Below, one piece after another: positions 8,575 through 17,319 of a stretch of DNA of 64,000 nucleotides; within the stretch, counting starts at the first letter, position 1; each line of letters begins with the position of its first letter. The position numbers and the translations under genes are program-made. This stretch comes from RYN-111 sp963760125. GTDB lineage: Bacteria > Actinomycetota > Actinomycetes > Mycobacteriales > SCTD01. The notes under the pieces were generated by a model. That model did no database searches, was not told the DNA's origin, and saw nothing but the letters and a program-made list of their open reading frames with translations. The stretch lies in the NCBI GenBank assembly GCA_963760125.1, contig CAVXBV010000009.1, forward strand, positions 1 to 64,000. The letters are read 5' to 3'.

Positions 8575-11433
8575 GTGCCTCACCGCCCGTCGGCCCTGAG
8601 CGCCCTCGCCGGCCTGCTGCTCACCTCCGGTCTGCTCGTCACGGCCGCCCCACCCGCGAGTGCGGCGACAGCGGTCAACGAGAGCTACGTCCCTGCCTCG
8701 GACGGCTCCTTCGCCATCGAGGGCCACGGCTGGGGCCACGGCCACGGCATGGGCCAGTGGAGCGCCCAGGGCGCCGCCACCCTCGGCGTCAGCGCCGACG
8801 AGATCACGGCGTTCAGCTACCCCGGCACCGCGAAGGCCACCATCGCGACGACCCCGATGCGGGTGCTCCTGCAGGCCGACAACGACGCCGACACGCAGGT
8901 CTATCCCGCGTCCGGGCTGACGTTCACCGACAGGGCCTCGGGTGCGAGCGCTCGCGTCCCGACCGGACCGGACCGCTGGCGGGTGCTGACCGACGGCACC
9001 GGCCTGCACGTGCAGTCGCTGTCGGGCACGACCTGGACGACGTACAGCCTGCGGGGGCGGACGACCCTGACCGGGCCGGTGGATCTCACCGGGTCGACCT
9101 TCCAGCGCGTGGTGTTCCCGAACGGCAGCAGCCGCGACTACCGCGGCAGCATCCGGGCGCAGCGGGTGAGCGCCACCGCCGTACGCACGATCAACACGCT
9201 GTCGATGGAGGACTACCTGAGAGGCGTCGTGCCGCGCGAGGCGAGCAGCGGTTGGGAGCCCGCGGCGCTGCAGGCCCAGTCGATCGCGGCGCGCAGCTAC
9301 AGCGCCTACAAGCGGAGCCATGCGCCCACCAGCCAGCCGTACGACATCTGCGACACCACCCAGTGCCAGGTGTACGGCGGGGCGGCGATCTGGTCCGGGA
9401 CGACGCGCACCTCCCTCGAGCCGGCCAGCACCGACCAGGCGATCGCGGCGACCGCGGGCGTGGTGCGGACCTACCAAGGCGGACCGATCTTCGCGGAGTT
9501 CAGCAGCAGCAACGGCGGGTGGAGCACCGACGGCGGGGTGGCCTACCTCAAGGCCCAGCAGGACGACTGGGATGGCGTCGCGCCGAACTCCGTGCACTCC
9601 TGGACCGCCCGGCTGACGGCGGCCCAGCTGCAGGCCCGCTACCCGGCCGTCGGCACGCTGCAGCGGCTCCGGGTCACCGAGCGCGACGGCAACGGTGAGT
9701 GGGGCGGCCGCGTCACCAAGGTCCTCCTCGAGGGCGTCGACAGCGCCGGGAAGGCGACGTCGGTTGCCACGACGGGGGCCGGGGTCTACAACGCCAACTC
9801 CTGGCCCGCGCGCAGTGACGGCCTCCGGTCGAGCTGGTGGCACGTCGCCTCAGACACCTCGAGCGCGGTCGTGAGCCAGACGCCGGCACCGACGCTGGTC
9901 AAGACCCCGGGCATCAGCACGGCGACGATCACCGCGACGGTCCGCAACAACGGCAAGACCACCTGGAGCACCAGCGGGCTGCACCTGGCGGTGTCGTCGC
10001 CGCCCGGTCAGGCCGACCCGCTGGTCGGCGGGTCCACCACCCCGGGCCGCTACACCGGAACGGCGGGGTCCGTCGCCCCGGGCGACGAGGCGACGTTCAG
10101 CTTCGACCTCACCGGCGACGGCGTGCCCGTGGGACTGCAGGGCCGCACCTACCGGCTGCGCAACGGAACCGGCCCGCTCTTCGGTGCGGACGTGTCGTGG
10201 CGGGTCCCCGTCCAGGCCCCGGTGTACGCCGCGAGCAGGTCCGGCGGAGCGGCCCCGGCCGCGCCGGTCGACCCGGCCGCGGACGGCCCGGGTTCGGTGT
10301 GGGCCGACGGCCGCACCGTCGTCGTCCCGGTGAAGGGGGAGACCGCGCTGCGGCTCACCTACGTCAACGAGGGCAACGCCGCGTGGCCGGCTGCCCCGTC
10401 CTCACCGTTCGCCCTGGGGACCTCGAGCCCCCGCAACCGCCGGAGCGCGTCGGCCGGTCCGGAGTGGGGGAGCAACGGGTACCGCCCCGCGCGGCTGACG
10501 GCGACCGAACCCATCGAGCCGAAGGGGACTGCGACCTTCGACGTCACCCTCCACGGCAACGACCTCCCGCTCGGTGTGAGCACCGAGGCGTTCGAGCCGG
10601 TGTGGGAGCGCCGCGGCTGGCCGGACGGCGCGCTCACCACCCTCAGCGTGATCCGCGTCGACCCAGCAACGGCTCGGGTGGCTGAGACGGTGCGCCCCCC
10701 GCGGGCCACGCTGAACCAGACCAACGGCCCCGGTCAGGTGGGCGTCCTGGTGATCCGGCTGCGCAACCTCGGGGGCGAGGCCTGGACCGTCGGCACCGAC
10801 CGCCTGCTGGCCAGCACGGCGGCGTTCGCCACGGACGGCTGGGACGGGGCGCGCACCCCGACGCTGGCGCGTGGGCTGTCCCGCGCCGGCCAGTCGAGGG
10901 TCTACCCCGGCGAGATCGGGGAGTGGCGGGTCCCCGTGTCCACCTCCCGTGCCCGTCCCGGGACGACCGACCTCGGCCTGCAGGCCGTGACCGGGTCCGG
11001 GTCGGTGTACGGCCCGCGCTTCACGACGACGGTGAAGGTCACGCAGGCGACGGCCTCCGCCTCGCTGGTCCGGACCGGACCTGCGGTGCGGATGTCGACG
11101 GGGGGCCGGGTCAACGCCTGGTTCGACGCCCGCAACACCGGCTCCGTGGCCTGGGAGCTCGGCGGCGCCGTCCGGTCTCTCGCCCTGACCCCGCACGGGT
11201 CGCCCTCGGTCGACCGCTCGTGGATCTCGCCCTCGCGGCCGGCGGCTGTCCGCGCCAACGTCTCCCGACCGGGCACTCCCGTCGTCCGCCCGGGGGAGAT
11301 CGGCCGCTTCGTCGTCACGCTGGCCGGCAACGGCCGGCCAGCCGGGGCCTACAGCGAGCAGTTCGGCCTGCTCTGGGAGGGGTGGCGCCGGATGCCTACA
11401 GCGATCGCGGAGCTGCCCTACACGATCGCCTGA
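8575..11433 (+). CDS. Secreted SpoIID/LytB-domain protein with four Ig-like repeats
   Basis: GTG 8575 was chosen because it gives a good signal peptide (hydrophobic to about residue 30, ending PPASA) without the 83-base overlap with the preceding gene that an upstream ATG requires. Of 952 residues, about 40-420 are the SpoIID/LytB region, with EDYLRGVVPREASSGW near 210 and ALQAQSIAARSYSAY after it; SpoIID is a peptidoglycan lytic enzyme and LytB an amidase modifier. An early GHGWGHGHGMGQ stretch is characteristic. Then come four repeats of about 110 residues, each with an N-x-G-x-x-x-W element (NNGKTTW, NEGNAAW, NLGGEAW, NTGSVAW), resembling NBR1-type Ig-like domains. A wall-remodelling protein is likely. 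Confidence 0.8.
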   Translation: MPHRPSALSALAGLLLTSGLLVTAAPPASAATAVNESYVPASDGSFAIEGHGWGHGHGMGQWSAQGAATLGVSADEITAFSYPGTAKATIATTPMRVLLQADNDADTQVYPASGLTFTDRASGASARVPTGPDRWRVLTDGTGLHVQSLSGTTWTTYSLRGRTTLTGPVDLTGSTFQRVVFPNGSSRDYRGSIRAQRVSATAVRTINTLSMEDYLRGVVPREASSGWEPAALQAQSIAARSYSAYKRSHAPTSQPYDICDTTQCQVYGGAAIWSGTTRTSLEPASTDQAIAATAGVVRTYQGGPIFAEFSSSNGGWSTDGGVAYLKAQQDDWDGVAPNSVHSWTARLTAAQLQARYPAVGTLQRLRVTERDGNGEWGGRVTKVLLEGVDSAGKATSVATTGAGVYNANSWPARSDGLRSSWWHVASDTSSAVVSQTPAPTLVKTPGISTATITATVRNNGKTTWSTSGLHLAVSSPPGQADPLVGGSTTPGRYTGTAGSVAPGDEATFSFDLTGDGVPVGLQGRTYRLRNGTGPLFGADVSWRVPVQAPVYAASRSGGAAPAAPVDPAADGPGSVWADGRTVVVPVKGETALRLTYVNEGNAAWPAAPSSPFALGTSSPRNRRSASAGPEWGSNGYRPARLTATEPIEPKGTATFDVTLHGNDLPLGVSTEAFEPVWERRGWPDGALTTLSVIRVDPATARVAETVRPPRATLNQTNGPGQVGVLVIRLRNLGGEAWTVGTDRLLASTAAFATDGWDGARTPTLARGLSRAGQSRVYPGEIGEWRVPVSTSRARPGTTDLGLQAVTGSGSVYGPRFTTTVKVTQATASASLVRTGPAVRMSTGGRVNAWFDARNTGSVAWELGGAVRSLALTPHGSPSVDRSWISPSRPAAVRANVSRPGTPVVRPGEIGRFVVTLAGNGRPAGAYSEQFGLLWEGWRRMPTAIAELPYTIA

Positions 11434-11440
11434 TCCTGCG

Positions 11441-14059
11441 TCAGGGAGCGACGGGCCCGGGCAGCGGCGGGAGGCTGCGGGGGACAGCCACCGCGGTGGT
11501 CACGCCCTGCGCGGGGTTCCACGCGCTCTCGGCGGTGAACGTCACGAGCCGCCGGTCGCGCACCAGCTTGGTGAGGTAGAGCAGCCCGGCGAGCTGGGCG
11601 GTGTGCTCCTCGCGACCGGCGTACACGTAGGCGTCCTTGCGTCGCTCGAGCGGGTAGGTCCGCCCGTCGGCGTAGGTCCGCTGGTAGGCCTGCTGCGCGC
11701 CCATGTGCCGGTTCTCCAGTGCTGCCGAGGCGGAGGTGCCCCAGCCGAAGGCAGCCGCCTGCGCGTCCATCAGCGCGTACGGGAGCGCCTGCCCGGTGCC
11801 CCAGTCGCAGCCCTGCGGGTAGTAGACCGGCGTGCCGCGCGACTGGTAGATCGCCCCGCCAGGAGCGGCGTACCGCTGGGCGTCGAAGCGGACGGTGCTC
11901 ATCGCGCGGTAGACGTTGGCGAGGCCCACCCGGTTGGCCTCCGGTGTCGCGACGCCGGCGAGCGCGTCGAACAGGATCGCGTCGGCGCTCTGGTAGGCCG
12001 TCGTCATGTAGTCCGGGGCGATGCGGTCATGGTTGACCAGGGTGCCGTTGGTCTCGACGTTCGAGCCGCTGACCCAGTCCGACAGGGGCCGGCCGTTGAC
12101 CACCGTGGTGGTGTGCACGTCCTGCGGCCGCGTCCACGCGGACAGGACGAGCTGGACCTGGGCGTGGCGCCAGGTGCGCCAGTGCGGGTGACCGGGCAGA
12201 AGGGCCGTCGCGATCTGCAGCGGCATCGCCTGCCAGGAGTTCTCCTCTGCCGCGGTGTTCCCCGACCGCACGACCTTCCCGTCGGCGTCCCGGAGGTAGC
12301 CGGGCGCGACGCGCATCGCGTCGTCCGCCTCGAGCTCGATCATGCGGGCCACGTGGGCGCGCGTCCTGGTGGGCAGCACGTCCCAGAGCAGCCACCCCGC
12401 GTGCGCGACGGGCGCCGACCAGAGCGACCCTTGCGACCCGGAGCGCCAGCCGTGCGGCCGGTTCGCGCCGTGCTCGGCGGACACGGCGTCGACGAGCGAG
12501 ACGGCGATCGCTTCGGCGGTGGCCCGGGGGACACCGACGGCAGCGGGGTCGTAGGCCCCGGTCCGTAACGCCACGGCCAGGCCGAAGCCCTCGTTCGCCA
12601 GCCGACGGAGATCGTCCTGCTTGACCTTCGCCCCCCCGATGTTGCTCAGCAGGTCGGGAGCGACAGTCGGCCACCAGGTGCGCAGCCCATACCGGTTGGT
12701 CCGCTGCAGCACCTGCGCGGCGCGACGACCGTCGTCCGACCGGAGCAGGCCACCGGCGAGCCGCTCCGGGTCCACCGGGACGGGGGTGAGCGCGGCCGGG
12801 ACGGGCGGCGCGGCGTACCACGCCTGGACGTCGACCAGCAGGTGCGTCGAGGAGCCGCGGGACAGCAGGCGGACCCGGCCGTCGCGGCCGACCGGCACGG
12901 TCAGCAGCGTGGCGTCGGCAGCCCGGGCGACGTACGTCGCGGACGGGACCAGCGGGGCGGGGCGGTCACTCGGGTACGCCGTCAGCGTGCCCGCCCGGGG
13001 GGAGCCCAGGGCGGTGACGAGCAGGGCGACCGCGCTGACGCCGGTCCGGGGAACCCCGGCGCGGCCGATGACCGGCACCTCCACGAGCCTTCCGGCCGCG
13101 ACGGCGCCGCGGGCGCGGGTGTCGAGCAGGCGGCCACCCTCGACAGCGGTGAGCGCCCCGGGACCGGCCAGGGGGGTCGCCGCGGGAAGGGCCCACCCGA
13201 CGAGGTCGACGAGCACCTGGGCCGGGCCGCCGCTGTTGCGCAGGGCGATGGTTCCGTCCGGCGCCACGGGCAGCACCGCCTGGGTGCTGATGACCGCGCC
13301 GGGACGGTAGCTCAGCGAGGACGTCCCGGGGGACACACCCTGACCCGACCAGGCCTCGAGATGCCCTGAGCGGGACGCGGCCGGGACGGTGAGGGTGACG
13401 GCGACGCTCCCCAGACCACCGGCCGGCGCGGTCCCCTGGCCGGCGACCGGGACACGCACGACCTCGTCGTCGAGCAGGGCGCCGTACCCGCCGCGGGTGT
13501 CGAGCACGCGGGTCGGCACGACGGGGACAAGGGTGCCCGGGCGGCGGACCGGCCCGCTGGTGAACCACCCGGCGACGTCGACCTGCAGGCGGGCGGGGCT
13601 GCCGACGACCGCGAGGTCGACCGAGCCGTCGACGCCCAGCGGCACGACGACCTGGGTGGTGGCGACCCCGCCCCGCGCGACGTGCACCAGGGGCGCCGTG
13701 GGGGCGGGGGTCCCGCCGGCCCAGGCCAGCACCCCGGCAGCGCCGGAGGAGTCGCGGACGGTGAGGACGAGCGACACGGCGCCGGCGCCGGCTGTGGGCA
13801 CCTGCGAGGTGCCGGCGAGGGGGAGCGGGACCGTGGCCCCCGGCCGGACCGCGCGCTGGGTGTCGAGCACCCGCGCGGGAAAGCCGGGTTGGTACCGCCC
13901 GGCCTCGAGCCACGGGGTCCCGAGGTCGGCGGTGAGCGCCGACGGGACCGCCACGGGCGGGTCCGGTACGGGGCCGGCCGCCTCGGCGGTGCCCACCACG
14001 GTGGCCGTGACGAGCAGCAGGGCGAGCGCGCTGGCGCGACGGGGGCGGAGCAGCGTCAA
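11441..14059 (-). CDS. Large secreted protein: three LDT repeats and an alpha-helical C-terminal region
   Basis: The only in-frame start that yields a signal peptide is TTG 14059 (MTLLRPRRASALALLLVTA); a stop lies shortly upstream. Three repeats of about 120 residues begin near 62, 183 and 311 with (R/L)(V/L)LDT and end with LQVDVAGW, LVDLVGW and LVDVQAWY, a beta-rich module common in actinomycete exported proteins. Residues from about 430 to 872 are a separate, Trp- and His-rich region with TAAEENSWQ, SNVETNGTLVNHDRIAPDY and GCDWGTGQALPYA. That pattern recalls alpha/alpha-toroid polysaccharide lyases, but I could not assign a family. It ends 8 bases from the convergent SpoIID gene. Confidence 0.7.
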   Translation of the reverse strand: MTLLRPRRASALALLLVTATVVGTAEAAGPVPDPPVAVPSALTADLGTPWLEAGRYQPGFPARVLDTQRAVRPGATVPLPLAGTSQVPTAGAGAVSLVLTVRDSSGAAGVLAWAGGTPAPTAPLVHVARGGVATTQVVVPLGVDGSVDLAVVGSPARLQVDVAGWFTSGPVRRPGTLVPVVPTRVLDTRGGYGALLDDEVVRVPVAGQGTAPAGGLGSVAVTLTVPAASRSGHLEAWSGQGVSPGTSSLSYRPGAVISTQAVLPVAPDGTIALRNSGGPAQVLVDLVGWALPAATPLAGPGALTAVEGGRLLDTRARGAVAAGRLVEVPVIGRAGVPRTGVSAVALLVTALGSPRAGTLTAYPSDRPAPLVPSATYVARAADATLLTVPVGRDGRVRLLSRGSSTHLLVDVQAWYAAPPVPAALTPVPVDPERLAGGLLRSDDGRRAAQVLQRTNRYGLRTWWPTVAPDLLSNIGGAKVKQDDLRRLANEGFGLAVALRTGAYDPAAVGVPRATAEAIAVSLVDAVSAEHGANRPHGWRSGSQGSLWSAPVAHAGWLLWDVLPTRTRAHVARMIELEADDAMRVAPGYLRDADGKVVRSGNTAAEENSWQAMPLQIATALLPGHPHWRTWRHAQVQLVLSAWTRPQDVHTTTVVNGRPLSDWVSGSNVETNGTLVNHDRIAPDYMTTAYQSADAILFDALAGVATPEANRVGLANVYRAMSTVRFDAQRYAAPGGAIYQSRGTPVYYPQGCDWGTGQALPYALMDAQAAAFGWGTSASAALENRHMGAQQAYQRTYADGRTYPLERRKDAYVYAGREEHTAQLAGLLYLTKLVRDRRLVTFTAESAWNPAQGVTTAVAVPRSLPPLPGPVAP

Positions 14060-14173
14060 GGAGGGTCCAGAGGTGGGGGGAGGTGGTGTCAGTCACTCAA
14101 CGCGACGACACGGCTACAGGTCACGCGCGCCACCCCGAATGCCACGGAACCGTCACATTCGCGTCCCGCTCGG

Positions 14174-14179
14174 TAGCGT
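14174..14179 (+). promoter_or_regulatory. -10-like TAGCGT before the GT4 gene
   Basis: TAGCGT lies 8 nt before GTG 14188. It supports that start over the upstream ATG at 14083. Confidence 0.45.
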
Positions 14180-14187
14180 CACGGCTC

Positions 14188-15261
14188 GTGCGCGTCGCGG
14201 TGGTCCTGGAGCAGTGCCTCGCGCCCGTCCCCGGTGGGACCGGCCGGTACAGCCGCGAGATCGCCCTCGCCCTGGCGGACACCGCGCCGCCCGGCTCGGA
14301 GGTCGTCGGCCTCACGGCCACCCATCGCGCGCGGCTCGAGGTCCCCTTCGCCGTACGACGGCTGCCGCTCCCTCGCCGTGGCCTGGTCCTCGCCTGGGAG
14401 CGGGGTGTCCCGCTCCCGCTGCCGGGGGACCTGGTCCACGCGCCGACGCCGCTGCACCCGCCGAACGGCCGTCGGGTCGTGACCGTCCACGACGCCGTCC
14501 CGTGGACCCACCCGGAGACGCTGACGCCCCGTGGCGTGGCCTGGCACCGCGCCATGGTGGGCCGCGCCGCACGCAGCGCGGAGCTCATCGTCGTCCCGAC
14601 GCGAGCCGTCGCCGACGAGCTCGCCCGCCACGTGCCGCTGCGCGACGTCCTGGTCGTCGGGGAGGGCGTGAGCGCCGACCTGGACCTGCCGGCCGACGCG
14701 GACGCTCGCGCCGCGGCCCTGGACCTGCCGGACCGCTACCTGCTCACCGTCTCGACCCTCGAGCCCCGCAAGGGCCTGGACCTGCTGGTCCGCGCCCTCG
14801 CCGAGGTCCCGGACGCCCCCCCGCTGCTGTGCGCCGGTCAGGCGGGCTGGGGCGACGGTCGGGTGCGGGAGCTCGCCGACGACCTCGGCGTCGAGGTGCG
14901 CCTGCTCGGCCGGGTGGCCGACCCCGACCTCGCGGTCCTGCTCGACCGCGCCGAGGCTCTCGTCGTCCCGTCGCTCGCGGAGGGCTTCGGCCTGCCGCTG
15001 CTGGAGGGCATGGCGGCCGGTACGCCGGTGCTCACCTCCGACGCGCCCGCTCTCGTCGAGGTCGCGGGGGGCGCGGCGCTCGCCGTCCCGCACACCGACC
15101 TGGTCGACGGGCTGCGCCAGGTCCTGGACGACGCGGCGCTCCGGGACCGGTTGCGCACGGCCGGTCCGGCCCGTGCCGCGACCTACACCTGGGCGAACGC
15201 CGCCCGCGCCCTGTGGAACGCGTACGGCGAGGTGCCGCCTCACGCTCCCCGGCAGGCGTAG
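14188..15261 (+). CDS. Glycosyltransferase family 4 protein
   Basis: The 357-residue protein is taken from GTG 14188 (VRVAVVLEQCLAPVPGGTG), where the Rossmann fold begins; an upstream ATG would add 35 unlikely residues. GT4 features include the GGTGRYSRE loop, VTVHDAVPW near 95, LTVSTLEPRKGLD near 190, and PSLAEGFGLPLLEGMAAGTP near 265 with the E-x7-E pair. It has no membrane segment. A second GT4 gene follows after 40 bases, then wbbL and manC on the same strand, so these five probably form one envelope-glycan operon. The sugar donor is unknown; GDP-mannose is plausible from context. Confidence 0.85.
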   Translation: MRVAVVLEQCLAPVPGGTGRYSREIALALADTAPPGSEVVGLTATHRARLEVPFAVRRLPLPRRGLVLAWERGVPLPLPGDLVHAPTPLHPPNGRRVVTVHDAVPWTHPETLTPRGVAWHRAMVGRAARSAELIVVPTRAVADELARHVPLRDVLVVGEGVSADLDLPADADARAAALDLPDRYLLTVSTLEPRKGLDLLVRALAEVPDAPPLLCAGQAGWGDGRVRELADDLGVEVRLLGRVADPDLAVLLDRAEALVVPSLAEGFGLPLLEGMAAGTPVLTSDAPALVEVAGGAALAVPHTDLVDGLRQVLDDAALRDRLRTAGPARAATYTWANAARALWNAYGEVPPHAPRQA

Positions 15262-15301
15262 GCTCAGCCGTGACTGATCCCCTGACCGGAGGTGACCGCG
15301 C

Positions 15302-16438
15302 GTGAGCGACGTTGGACCTCGCGTCCTCGTCGACGCCACCGCTGTCCCCGCCGACCGCGGGGGAGTGGGCCGCTACGTCGACGGGCTCGTGACCGCTCTG
15401 TCCGAGGCAGGCGCCGACCTGGCGATCTCCTGCCAGCGCAGCGACGCCGAGCGCTACGGCCGGATGGCTCCGCACGCCGCCGTCGTCGCCGGTCCTGCCG
15501 CGATCGCGCACCGCCCCGCCCGGCTGGCGTGGGAGCAGACCGGTCTGCCGCTCGTCGCCCAGCAGGTCGGTGCCGAGGTCGTGCACTCCCCGCACTACAC
15601 GATGCCGCTGCGCGCCGGACGGCCGGTGGTCGTCACCATCCACGACGCGACCTTCTTCACCGAGCCGGGCATGCACAGCTCGGTCAAGGGCACCTTCTTC
15701 CGGTCCGCGACCCGGACCGCGCTCCGGCGCGCGACGCGCTGCGTGGTGCCGAGCAAGGCCACCCGTGACGAGGTCGTCCGGATCCTCGACGCCGACGCGA
15801 CGCTGCTCGACGTGGCCTACCACGGGGTCGACCAGCAGACCTTCTACGTGCCCGAGCTCGACGAGCAGCAGCGGGTGCAGGCGCGCCTCGGCCTGGCGGG
15901 TCAGCCGTTCATCGCGTTCCTCGGGACGTTGGAGCCGCGCAAGAACGTGCCCGGGCTGATCCGCGGCTGGGTCAAGGCCTGCGCCGACCGACCCGACGCC
16001 CCCGCGCTGGTGCTCGCCGGCGGCAACGGCTGGGACGACACCATCGACGCCGCCGTCGCCGAGGTCCCCGCGCACCTGCGCGTGCTGCGTCCGGGCTACC
16101 TGCGCTTCACCGACCTGCCCGGCTTCCTGGGCGGCGCGACGCTCGTGGCCTACCCCTCCCACGGCGAGGGCTTCGGACTGCCGGTGCTCGAGGCGATGGC
16201 CTGCGGTGCACCGGTTCTCACGACACCGCGCCTGTCCCTGCCCGAGGTCGGCGGCGACGCCGTGGCCTACACCGAGCCCGACCCCGACGCGATCGCGGTA
16301 GCCCTCACCTCGCTGCTCGACGACCCCGACCGTCGCGCTCGGCTCGGCGTCGCCGGTCACGAGCGGTCGCTGGAGTTCACCTGGGCGGCCAGCGCGGAGG
16401 CCCACCTGGCCTGCTACGCCCGCGCCGTCGCCTCCTGA
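15302..16438 (+). CDS. Glycosyltransferase family 4 protein
   Basis: GTG 15302 is preceded by GGAGG at good spacing. The 378-residue protein has the GT4 pattern: PADRGGVGRYVDG at the N-terminus, VVVTIHDATFF near 110, FLGTLEPRKNVPGLI near 205, and PSHGEGFGLPVLEAMACGAP near 285. It resembles the neighbouring GT4 protein and the one at 2888, suggesting an expanded set used for one glycan. It stops 2 bases before wbbL. Acceptor and donor cannot be inferred. Confidence 0.87.
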   Translation: MSDVGPRVLVDATAVPADRGGVGRYVDGLVTALSEAGADLAISCQRSDAERYGRMAPHAAVVAGPAAIAHRPARLAWEQTGLPLVAQQVGAEVVHSPHYTMPLRAGRPVVVTIHDATFFTEPGMHSSVKGTFFRSATRTALRRATRCVVPSKATRDEVVRILDADATLLDVAYHGVDQQTFYVPELDEQQRVQARLGLAGQPFIAFLGTLEPRKNVPGLIRGWVKACADRPDAPALVLAGGNGWDDTIDAAVAEVPAHLRVLRPGYLRFTDLPGFLGGATLVAYPSHGEGFGLPVLEAMACGAPVLTTPRLSLPEVGGDAVAYTEPDPDAIAVALTSLLDDPDRRARLGVAGHERSLEFTWAASAEAHLACYARAVAS

Positions 16439-16440
16439 CC

Positions 16441-17319
16441 GTGTCCGGCCCGCTCCGGGTGGTCGTCGTCACCTGGAACTCCGCGCAGGTCCTGCCCGGG
16501 TTCCTGACCTCGCTCCACGCGGCCACGTCCGCGCCGTACGACGTCGTCGTCGTCGACAACGCGTCGCCGCAGGGTCCTCCGCGCGGGGACTTCCGGCTCA
16601 TCGAGGCGGGCGGCAACCTCGGCTACGGCAAGGGCGCGAACCTCGGGGTCTCCGGCGCGCGCGGTGACGTGGTGGTCGTGGCCAACCCGGACGTGCAGTG
16701 GGAGCCCGGGTCGCTGGACGAGCTCGTGGCGGCGCTGGACCGATGGCCGAGCGCCGGCTGCGTCGGGCCGGCGATCCGCACGACCGAAGGCCTGCTCTAC
16801 CCGAGCGCCCGGGCGTTCCCGTCGCTCGGTCGGGGGATCGGGCACGCCGTGCTCGGGCCGTTCTGGCCGGGCAACCCGTGGACGCGGTCCTACCGCGCGG
16901 AGGCCGGGTCGCCGCACGAGGGCACGACCGGCTGGCTGTCGGGCTCGTTGATGGTGCTGCGGCGGGAGGCCTACGAGCAGGTCGGCGGTTTCGACCCGAA
17001 GTACTTCATGTACTGCGAGGACATGGACCTGTGCCGCCGGTTGGCCGAAGCCGGCTGGCAGAACGTCTACGTCCCGAGCGCCGTCATCACCCACGTCGGA
17101 GGTCACGCGACCGCCGGTCGTCCGCGCGCGATGCTGCGCGAGCACCACAAGGCGTTGTTCACCTACCTGTCCGAGCACTACCGCGGGGCCCGCTGGGCGC
17201 CGCTGCGGGCCCTGCTGGCGGTGGGCCTCACGGCGCGCTACCTGGTGGCCTCCCGCGTCCGCTCCGTCGCCGACGGTGCCGCGCCCACCCGTTCCGCCGA
17301 GCTGCTGGAGAACCCCTGA
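16441..17319 (+). CDS. wbbL: WbbL-type rhamnosyltransferase (GT2)
   Basis: This 292-residue GT2 protein carries VVVVTWNSA at the N-terminus, VVDNASPQG, the GGNLGYGKGANLG loop, VANPDVQW with the metal-binding acidic residue, and GWLSGSLMVLRRE followed by GGFDPKYFMYCEDMDL, which supplies the catalytic acid. The stretch HAVLGPFWPGNPWT closely matches my memory of mycobacterial WbbL, which transfers L-rhamnose from dTDP-rhamnose to decaprenyl-diphosphoryl-GlcNAc, linking arabinogalactan to peptidoglycan. In M. tuberculosis this gene also precedes the mannose-1-phosphate guanylyltransferase gene. Outside mycolic-acid bacteria it may act on another lipid-linked glycan. Start is GTG; it overlaps manC by one base. 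Confidence 0.85.
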   Translation: MSGPLRVVVVTWNSAQVLPGFLTSLHAATSAPYDVVVVDNASPQGPPRGDFRLIEAGGNLGYGKGANLGVSGARGDVVVVANPDVQWEPGSLDELVAALDRWPSAGCVGPAIRTTEGLLYPSARAFPSLGRGIGHAVLGPFWPGNPWTRSYRAEAGSPHEGTTGWLSGSLMVLRREAYEQVGGFDPKYFMYCEDMDLCRRLAEAGWQNVYVPSAVITHVGGHATAGRPRAMLREHHKALFTYLSEHYRGARWAPLRALLAVGLTARYLVASRVRSVADGAAPTRSAELLENP

